Source of the DNA: Limiplasma sp034927815
Lineage (GTDB): Bacteria; Bacillota; Clostridia; Christensenellales; Aristaeellaceae
NCBI GenBank assembly: GCA_034927815.1
Contig: JAYFPK010000008.1
Location: 310,001 to 374,000, forward strand
DNA length: 64,000 nucleotides
Reading direction: 5' to 3'
The notes beneath the pieces are model-generated. The model searched no databases. It worked only from the letters and a program-made list of their open reading frames with translations, and had not been told where the DNA came from. Positions 58,269 through 64,000 of the stretch are shown piece after piece (the first letter of the stretch is position 1; each line of letters begins with the position of its first letter). A program made the translations under genes and the position numbers.

Positions 58269-59213
58269 TCAGTTGCCGATGGCGGCTTCCATGTCGTCAC
58301 GGCTCTGGCGCATTTGCTGCATGGAGCCCGAGGACCCGCCCATACCGAAGAAGCGGCTCATGTCCATGCTCATGTAATAAGCGTTCTCACCCTCGGCCAG
58401 CCCCTGGAGGATTTCCACGTTCTGCCCGTCGGAAACCCCGGTCTGCACATACCGGGCGCTGATCTCCCCCTTGTCGTTTTTCACCAGCACGTAGGGCTTG
58501 TTGTACTCGTCGTAGGAGAGGGCTTTCAGGCTGAGGCTGACGCAGCCCTTGGCCTCCTTGTTGAGCACCTTTACCTCCACGCTCATGCCGGAGCGGATGT
58601 TCTCCGCGGCCTCGATCTGGAGCTTCACCGCGTAAAAGCTGACCCCGCCCTCCTTGGTGGCGTCCCGGGCGATTTCGCTGATGGTACCGGTGACGGTTTT
58701 CTCCAGGGCGTTGAGGTACACCGTGCCCTGTTTGCCCAGGGACAGCGCGCCGATGTCGTACTCGTCCACATCCACGCTGATTTCCAAGGTGCCGTAGTCC
58801 ACGATCCGGGCGATTTGGGACCCCGCCTGGAGCTGGTCCTCCGGGTCCACGTACAATTCGTCAATGGTGCCGCTTTCCGCCGCCGCCACCCGGGTTCCGT
58901 CCGCGGCCCGGATCAAGGGCTGGCCCGCCTGGACCACGTCCCCCTCCTTTACGTACAGCTCCTTGACCTTTATGGCCTCCTTGGCGGTTTGCACCTTGTT
59001 GGTAACGGGGGTCAAATTGCCGGAAAAGCTGTAATAGGTGGAAATATCGCGGATTTTGGCGGTGTCCTGGGCATAGAGGTCCGCCACCTGCCGGTTCACC
59101 TGGACTACCCCGTAGGCCACGAGAGCCAGCACCAGGACCAGAATGATCCAGGGCCATTTTTTCCTGCGCTTTTTCTTCTTCGGTTGGGAAATGGGCGGGT
59201 TGTTCTGAGACAT
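58269..59213 (-). CDS. Membrane-anchored adaptor protein, MacA/HlyD-like
   Basis: This 314-residue protein has a basic N-terminus (KKKKRRKK), one membrane segment (about 21-40), lipoyl-type strands (KVKELYVKEGDVVQAGQPLIR and ESGTIDELYVDPEDQLQAGSQIA) and beta-barrel strands after. It lacks the long helical hairpin of Gram-negative MacA, as expected where no outer-membrane channel is needed. Its C-terminus is Gly/Ser/Met-rich. It is the first gene of the minus-strand export operon behind a strong promoter. Confidence 0.88.
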   Translation of the reverse strand: MSQNNPPISQPKKKKRRKKWPWIILVLVLALVAYGVVQVNRQVADLYAQDTAKIRDISTYYSFSGNLTPVTNKVQTAKEAIKVKELYVKEGDVVQAGQPLIRAADGTRVAAAESGTIDELYVDPEDQLQAGSQIARIVDYGTLEISVDVDEYDIGALSLGKQGTVYLNALEKTVTGTISEIARDATKEGGVSFYAVKLQIEAAENIRSGMSVEVKVLNKEAKGCVSLSLKALSYDEYNKPYVLVKNDKGEISARYVQTGVSDGQNVEILQGLAEGENAYYMSMDMSRFFGMGGSSGSMQQMRQSRDDMEAAIGN

Positions 59214-59294
59214 GAAAGAAAATCCTTTCTTTGGCCGGCCTGTATTCTGGCAAAAGGGGACCGGCTACGGCGGCCCTGGGGCCGCAATGGCTGA

Positions 59295-59323
59295 ATTATA
59301 AATCGACTAACTTTTTTTGTAAA
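59295..59323 (-). promoter_or_regulatory. Strong promoter of the minus-strand export operon
   Basis: On the minus strand TTTACA (59323-59318) and TATAAT (59300-59295) are 17 bases apart, 82 bases before the adaptor start. Confidence 0.85.
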
Positions 59324-59326
59324 GGG

Positions 59327-59361
59327 AAAACCGCCCCCAAAAACGCCTTGGAAGCGGTTTT
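59327..59361 (-). terminator. Weak hairpin after the protease-inhibitor gene
   Basis: AAAACCGC (59327-59334) pairs with GCGGTTTT (59354-59361) over a 19-base loop. On the minus strand it follows the inhibitor gene and ends in TTTT, but the loop is long. Confidence 0.4.
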
Positions 59362-59380
59362 TACAGTACGTTCACATTTG

Positions 59381-59875
59381 TTATTGGGGAGGCGGAACCA
59401 CTTCCTCCGCCCCTTGCCAAAGGCCCAAAGGCGGCTGGCTCATTCCCTCCAGGGCCAGGGTTCCGCCCTTTTGAAGAGCCAGGTCCACCCGGTAGGCCAG
59501 CACCACCTCTTCCTCCCAGGGGCGGGCTTCCTCAAAGGTCAGGAAAACCGGGCCCTCGGCCCCTTCCTCGGGAACGAAAACGTAGTGTTGGACGCCCCCC
59601 GCCCCCACATAGCCCTCCGGGACCTCGTCGGGGATATACTCCTGGGACTCCTCCCGGAGCATCCCCTGGGCGGACAGTTGATAGCTCCACAGGTAGCCGG
59701 TGGAAGGATTGCTGTCCAGCGCAATGCGCACCGATTTACCATCCTCCGCCACAGCGCATTCCAACCCGGCGATGGGCTCCGGGATTTTTTCATTGGTAAG
59801 CGCCAGCGCCCCGCCCAGCGCGGCCTGGGCGGCCAGAAGCCCCAAAACCAAGGATACCCGCCATTGTCTTTTCAT
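59381..59875 (-). CDS. Exported chagasin-like (I42) protease inhibitor
   Basis: This 164-residue protein has a signal peptide (about residues 1-26). It carries the three chagasin loops: SNPSTGYLW, GAGGVQHYVF and RPWE. These insert into the active site of papain-family cysteine proteases. The ATG at 59875 is set by GGAGGG 9 bases upstream; an ATG 6 bases earlier would be too close. It lies between two divergent export systems. Cysteine protease inhibition in a bacterium usually protects its own surface or moderates a secreted protease. Confidence 0.85.
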   Translation of the reverse strand: MKRQWRVSLVLGLLAAQAALGGALALTNEKIPEPIAGLECAVAEDGKSVRIALDSNPSTGYLWSYQLSAQGMLREESQEYIPDEVPEGYVGAGGVQHYVFVPEEGAEGPVFLTFEEARPWEEEVVLAYRVDLALQKGGTLALEGMSQPPLGLWQGAEEVVPPPQ

Positions 59876-60035
59876 TATCATCAACCCTCCTGATCATGAT
59901 GTCCAAACGTCCTTGCACCTTCCTTAAATCAGACGACGCGCCCCCGGCTTTGTTCCCACCTTTTGGAAGGAAATGTAAAATGTGCCGGTTTTGTCCTCCG
60001 GGCCCCTGAAAGGGGATGCTTTGGGCCAAGCCTTC

Positions 60036-60044
60036 TGCTATAAT
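60036..60044 (+). promoter_or_regulatory. Extended -10 promoter of the plus-strand export operon
   Basis: TGCTATAAT gives a perfect -10 (60039-60044) with a TGn extension, 64 bases before the ATPase start. The -35 is poor. Confidence 0.6.
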
Positions 60045-60107
60045 ATGACTGTTTACGCTAATTCGGTCATAGAGTGTACAGGTCCTTGAACCGTGAGGAG
60101 GCTTCCC

Positions 60108-60809
60108 TTGTCCTATATCACCTTTGATCATGTTACCAAGGAGTACCGCACCGGGGGCGAAAGGGTGCTGGCCGCCGACGAGGTCAGCTTTGCCATTGAA
60201 AAGGGCGAGCTGTGCGTGGTGCTGGGCCCCAGCGGCGCGGGGAAAACCACGCTGCTCAACCTGCTGGGGGGCATGGACAAGGCCACCTCGGGCCGCATTC
60301 TGGTAAACGGCAAGGAGATCACCGGCATGCGGAGCCCGGAGCTGACCCAGTACCGCCGCACAGACGTGGGCTTTGTGTTCCAGTTCTATAACCTGATGCC
60401 CAACCTCACCGCCCAGGAAAATGTGGAGCTGGCCCGGCAGGTGTGCCCTAACGCCCTGGACCCGGTGGAGGTGCTCACCCAGGTGGGCCTTCAGGACCGG
60501 CTGCATAATTTTCCGGCCCAGCTCTCCGGCGGGGAGCAGCAGCGGGTGTCCATTGCCAGGGCCCTGTGCAAAAACCCGGCCTTGCTCCTGTGCGACGAGC
60601 CCACCGGGGCCCTGGACAGCAAGACGGGGCTGCAGGTATTGCGCCTGCTGTGCGACGTGCGCACGCTCTACGGCTCCACGGTGGCCCTCATCACCCACAA
60701 CGAGGCCATTGCCCCCCTGGCGGACCGGGTCATCCGGGTGCGCAGCGGGCGCATCGAAAGCGTGGAGCTCAACCCCCATCCCGCCACAGTGGAGGAACTG
60801 GCATGGTAA
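60108..60809 (+). CDS. MacB/LolD-type ABC ATPase
   Basis: This 233-residue protein has Walker A GPSGAGKTTLL, Q-loop FVFQFYNLM, signature LSGGEQQRVSIARAL and Walker B LLCDEPTGALD. The TTG at 60108 is the start because GAGGAGG stands 7 bases upstream; a GTG at 60093 would overlap that site. It overlaps the permease gene by 7 bases, so the two are made together. It is distinct in sequence from the ATPase at 57548. Confidence 0.93.
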   Translation: MSYITFDHVTKEYRTGGERVLAADEVSFAIEKGELCVVLGPSGAGKTTLLNLLGGMDKATSGRILVNGKEITGMRSPELTQYRRTDVGFVFQFYNLMPNLTAQENVELARQVCPNALDPVEVLTQVGLQDRLHNFPAQLSGGEQQRVSIARALCKNPALLLCDEPTGALDSKTGLQVLRLLCDVRTLYGSTVALITHNEAIAPLADRVIRVRSGRIESVELNPHPATVEELAW

Positions 60810-63109
60810 AGAACGCCTTGCGCCTGAAGCTGTTCCGGGACCTGTGGCATGGCCGGGCCCAGTTTGTGGCGATGATTCTGCTCTGCGCCCTGGGCACCTG
60901 GGCCTTCAGCGGCCTGGACGCCTTCTGGCGCATGCTGGACACCTCCGGCCAGGCCTATTTCCAGCAGCAGAACATGGCGGACCTGTGGGTGAACCTGTCC
61001 CCTATGGACCGGGAGGCCGTAGCCAAGCTGGGGAGCGTTCCGGGGGTCTCCCAGGTCCAGGCCCGGATTTCCATGGAAATGACCGTGGACCTTCCCCATG
61101 AGCCCACCGTCGCCGTCCACGCCTTTGAGGGGGAGCCCCGCATCAACGTTCCCCTCCTGCGGGAGGGCAGCGCTTTGGGAGGGGCCGACCTGCGGGGCTG
61201 CCTCCTGGAGGAGCAGTTTGCCAAGGCCAACGGCTACGCCCCGGGGGATAAAATCACCCTGCGGTGGAACGGGGGCGCCTTTGATTTGACCGTCGCGGGC
61301 ACATGTCTCAGCCCCGAGCATGTGATCACCGCCAAGGACGTGCGGCCCGACCCTACCAGCTACGGCTTTTTGATCTGCTCCGCCTCGGCCCTGTCCCAGA
61401 TTCCCTATCACGAGGCGGTGGTCACGCTGCTGCCCGGCGCTGACGCGGACGCGGCCCAAAGCGCCATCCAGGCCCTGTATCCCCAGGCCCTGGTCATCAA
61501 CAGGGACGGCCACGGCAGCACCTCCGTCATCCAGTCGGACGTGATCATGTTTCGGAACCTGTCCTACCTTTTCCCGCTGCTGGCCTTTGCCGTGGCGGCT
61601 TTGATCGTCCTCACCACCCTCACCCGGATGATCGAAAACCAGCGCATCATGATCGGCACCCTGAAATCCATGGGCTATGGGGACGGAGTGGTGCGGCGGC
61701 ATTACCTGAACTACGCCCTGTACCCCTCCCTTCTGGGGGCCTTGCTGGGGCTGTTCACGGGCCGGGCCAGCCTCCCCTACATCCTGTGGGAGGCGGAAAC
61801 CGATTCCCTGGTGCTGCCCTACCGCCTGCAAGCGCCCATCTCCCTGGCAGCCTGGTTTGTTACCGGCCTGGCGGTGGCGCTGTCCATTTTGATCTGCCTG
61901 CGCACCTACAACAAAAACGCCCGGGAGTGGCCCGCCGCCTTGCTTCGGCCCAAGCCTCCCCCGGCGGGCCGCAAGGTGCTGCTGGAGCGCGTGCCCGCCC
62001 TGTGGAACCGCCTGGGCTTCAACGGCAAGATGGTCTTTCGCAACCTGTTCCGCAACAAGCTGCGCACGCTGATGTCCTTTGTGGGCACGCTGTGCTGCAC
62101 CATGCTGCTGATCAGCTCCATGGGCCTCCAGGACAGCGTCCATTTCTTCATTGGCCGCTACTATACCGGCACCCTCCGCTATGACCTGCGGGCGGACCTG
62201 GACGCCACCGCCGGAACGGGCGAATCCTACCAAAAGCGCATCCAGGCCCAGCGGGTGGAAACCCTCATGGAAAGGGGCGTCACGCTGGCGGGGGCCGGAG
62301 CCTCCCGGACCACCGCCTTGACGGTCCTGGAGGAGGGCCAGCAGCTTTTACATTTGGGCAAGAACGAAAGCTACCTGGCTTTGCCGGACACGGGGGTGAG
62401 CCTCACCCGCAAGCTGGCCCAGGTGATGGGGCTGGCTATCGGGGATTCCGTTGAGATTCACTTTCCGGGGGACAACGAGCCGGTGGTTTCCACCGTGGCG
62501 GGCTTTTGCGACGTGAACATGAGCCAGGGCGCGTATGTACCCCGCTCCCTTTGGGAGAAATGGCGCAAGGGCCCTTACCAGCCCACGGCTTTGCTGATTC
62601 TCCAGCCCACCCAGGACGCCCTTCAAAAGCTCCGGGACATGGACGAGGTGGAAAGGCTCAAGGATCCCGTTTTGCAAAGCCAGCAGATGCTTACCTTGCT
62701 CCAGAGCATGATGGGGCTGTTCACGCTGCTGTCCTTGGTGGCTTTGGGCCTGGCCTTTGTGGTACAGTACAACATGGGGGTCCTGAACCTGATGGAGCGC
62801 TACCGGGAGTATGCCACCCTCAAGGTGCTGGGCTACCACCAAAAGGAGATCCGCCGCCTGATGAAGCATGAAAACTATCTGGTGATGCTGCTGGGGGTTC
62901 TGGGGGGCATGCTGCCGGGCCGGGCCTTTACAGCCCTGGTCCTGAAAACCAGCGAGGGGCAGCACACGGTGTTTGCCTCCACGGTGAACTGGCCCTCCTA
63001 TGTGCTCTCCGGCCTGATCGCCATCGCCTTTTCCATGTTCGTCACCTGGATGCTCACCCGCAAGGTGAAGGCCATCGACATGGTGGAGGCCCTCAAAAGC
63101 GTGGAATAA
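60803..63109 (+). CDS. Large FtsX-domain ABC permease
   Basis: This 768-residue protein has the layout of the eight-or-more-segment permeases of the FtsX family. An N-terminal membrane segment and large extracellular domain are followed by three segments ending with LTRMIENQRIMIGTLKSMGYGDG, then a second copy of the arrangement ending with LMERYREYATLKVLGYHQKE and KVKAIDMVEALKSVE. Two FtsX domains in one chain fit proteins that work as monomers, such as BceB- or SalY-like transporters. GGAGG precedes the ATG. Role: export or resistance, undefined. Confidence 0.9.
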   Translation: MVKNALRLKLFRDLWHGRAQFVAMILLCALGTWAFSGLDAFWRMLDTSGQAYFQQQNMADLWVNLSPMDREAVAKLGSVPGVSQVQARISMEMTVDLPHEPTVAVHAFEGEPRINVPLLREGSALGGADLRGCLLEEQFAKANGYAPGDKITLRWNGGAFDLTVAGTCLSPEHVITAKDVRPDPTSYGFLICSASALSQIPYHEAVVTLLPGADADAAQSAIQALYPQALVINRDGHGSTSVIQSDVIMFRNLSYLFPLLAFAVAALIVLTTLTRMIENQRIMIGTLKSMGYGDGVVRRHYLNYALYPSLLGALLGLFTGRASLPYILWEAETDSLVLPYRLQAPISLAAWFVTGLAVALSILICLRTYNKNAREWPAALLRPKPPPAGRKVLLERVPALWNRLGFNGKMVFRNLFRNKLRTLMSFVGTLCCTMLLISSMGLQDSVHFFIGRYYTGTLRYDLRADLDATAGTGESYQKRIQAQRVETLMERGVTLAGAGASRTTALTVLEEGQQLLHLGKNESYLALPDTGVSLTRKLAQVMGLAIGDSVEIHFPGDNEPVVSTVAGFCDVNMSQGAYVPRSLWEKWRKGPYQPTALLILQPTQDALQKLRDMDEVERLKDPVLQSQQMLTLLQSMMGLFTLLSLVALGLAFVVQYNMGVLNLMERYREYATLKVLGYHQKEIRRLMKHENYLVMLLGVLGGMLPGRAFTALVLKTSEGQHTVFASTVNWPSYVLSGLIAIAFSMFVTWMLTRKVKAIDMVEALKSVE

Positions 63110-63138
63110 AAGATAACCTAACGAAGGGATTGCATGAT

Positions 63139-64000
63139 ATGATGAAGAAGTATCTCCTGGGATTTCTGGCTCTGCTGCTGACGCCCCTGGCGGCCATGGC
63201 CGCAAGCGCGGCTCCGGCCGCCTCCACGGCCAACGGCGTTGTACAGGCCGTGAATACCTACCACCTCACCGCGCCCTTTAGCGGTACGCTGCTGCCCTTT
63301 GACTGGAGCCCGGGGGACGCGCTCCAGGAGGGGGACGCCCTGTTCGCCCTGGACACCCAGAAGGTCTATGCCCCGGAGGACGGCGCGTTTTCCCTGTTTG
63401 CCCGGGAAGGGGAACTGGCGGAGGACGTGATCCGGCAATACGGCGCGCTGGGGTCCATTCAAAAGACCCGGCCCTACCTCATCCACTGCACCACCCGGGG
63501 CGCTTACCAGGATGTGGACGCCAAGTTCGTCTCCGTGGGGGAGACCCTGTATTTCCGGCTCACCTTGGATACCAAGGAGGAAGGGGAGGGCCGGGTCATC
63601 GCCGCCTCCCCCTCGGGGTACACCGTGGAAGTCACCCGGGATGCGTTTGAACTGGGAAAACGGGTCAAGCTGTACCGGGAGGAGAAAAAGCCCAAACGCT
63701 CCTGCGTAGGGGAGGGCGTGATCGCCCGGGCCCCGGAGCAGCCGGTGCTGGGCGGCGGCCGGGTGCTGCGCTGCGCCGTGCAGGACGGCGCGGTTGTGTC
63801 CAAGGGAGAGCTGCTCTTTGAAACCGTGTCGGCGGACGCCGCTCCCGGAGCCGCCCCCTCCATCACGGCGCCCAAGGCGGGCGTGCTGGAGACCCTGAAG
63901 GTGGCCGTAGGCCAGCAGGTGTACAAGGGCCAGGCCCTGGCTACCCTCCTGGATCCCTCCGCCTTGAAGGTGGTGGCCCAGGTGGATGAGGTGGACCTGC
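63139..64000 (+). CDS. Secreted lipoyl-type adaptor protein (3' partial)
   Basis: The frame is open to the window edge, giving 287 residues so far. A signal peptide (MMKKYLLGFLALLLTPLAAMA) is followed by LTAPFSGTLLPFDWSPGDAL and later ITAPKAGVLETLKVAVGQQV, the two lipoyl halves. Strand order and key Gly/Pro positions match the adaptor at 55275, although sequence identity is modest. It follows the large permease by 29 bases and completes a second export set. The start may be at 63139 or 63142. Confidence 0.78.
   Translation, partial: MMKKYLLGFLALLLTPLAAMAASAAPAASTANGVVQAVNTYHLTAPFSGTLLPFDWSPGDALQEGDALFALDTQKVYAPEDGAFSLFAREGELAEDVIRQYGALGSIQKTRPYLIHCTTRGAYQDVDAKFVSVGETLYFRLTLDTKEEGEGRVIAASPSGYTVEVTRDAFELGKRVKLYREEKKPKRSCVGEGVIARAPEQPVLGGGRVLRCAVQDGAVVSKGELLFETVSADAAPGAAPSITAPKAGVLETLKVAVGQQVYKGQALATLLDPSALKVVAQVDEVDL

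Noticed and set aside
1..64000. CRISPR arrays, toxin-antitoxin pairs, phage structural genes
   Set aside because: None could be supported. No regular repeat-spacer pattern, no integrase, and no phage-type gene order was seen.

Overview
The window comes from a GC-rich, endospore-forming Firmicute of the Clostridia type. A complete gerA-type germinant receptor operon and spoIVB point to sporulation. Strong AGGAGG-like ribosome binding sites, several TTG starts placed by those sites, a WalJ-like hydrolase, a RadA/YacL pair and a MarR-DegV pair fit the same group. The genus cannot be named from this sequence; a gut Clostridia lineage is only an inference. No rRNA, intact tRNA, CRISPR array, integrase or transposase gene was seen.

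Region by region. 1-6842: a plus-strand catabolic operon with a sugar-type ABC importer (binding protein cut by the window edge, two permeases), an enolase-superfamily enzyme, a D-aminoacylase-like amidohydrolase and a MOFRL-type glycerate 2-kinase. 6948-8571: minus-strand glycosyltransferase and secreted protein. 8730-12396: gerAA-gerAB-gerAC behind a forespore-type promoter. 12419-14009: rlmH, a small unknown gene and walJ. 14214-17933: class II aldolase, a polytopic membrane protein and a metallophosphoesterase. 18371-22580: radA, a YacL-like PIN/TRAM protein and a VanW/SH3 exported protein. 22839-24127: ccdA with a TlpA-like thioredoxin. 24542-27158: aminotransferase plus a homocitrate/isopropylmalate/Re-citrate synthase-family enzyme, closed by a triple hairpin.

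27277-35225: a SorC-family regulator and a sugar ABC operon (RbsB/RbsA/RbsC-like) headed by an UlaG-like lactonase, with an unusual beta-propeller-like protein. 35611-36651: zinc-ribbon membrane protein. 36721-46023: a surface-glycan or glycolipid locus read outward from two divergent promoters. The minus arm has two large membrane proteins, a GT2 and a DUF354-like protein. The plus arm has an N-acetyl sugar amidotransferase, a flippase-like protein and an acyl-ACP thioesterase. 46033-46265: a structured non-coding element that resembles an IS200/IS605-type remnant. 46327-49899: pfkA, an AraC regulator, and a DegV-MarR operon whose promoter carries FabT-like palindromes. 50146-51444: spoIVB. 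51600-53647: a two-component system. 54058-55175: a phosphodiester glycosidase-like protein and a small membrane protein. 55275-64000: two divergent MacB-like export systems with three lipoyl-type adaptors, separated by a chagasin-like protease inhibitor.

Most of the window is ordinary metabolism. The most interesting signals are the FabT-like operators over a perfect consensus promoter at the MarR-DegV operon, the UlaG-like lactonase paired with an ABC importer instead of a PTS, the IS200/IS605-like element at 46 kb, the uncharacterised catabolic operon at the left end, a tRNA-3'-end-like fragment behind a promoter at 24.4 kb, and the duplicated secreted adaptors of the export cluster.
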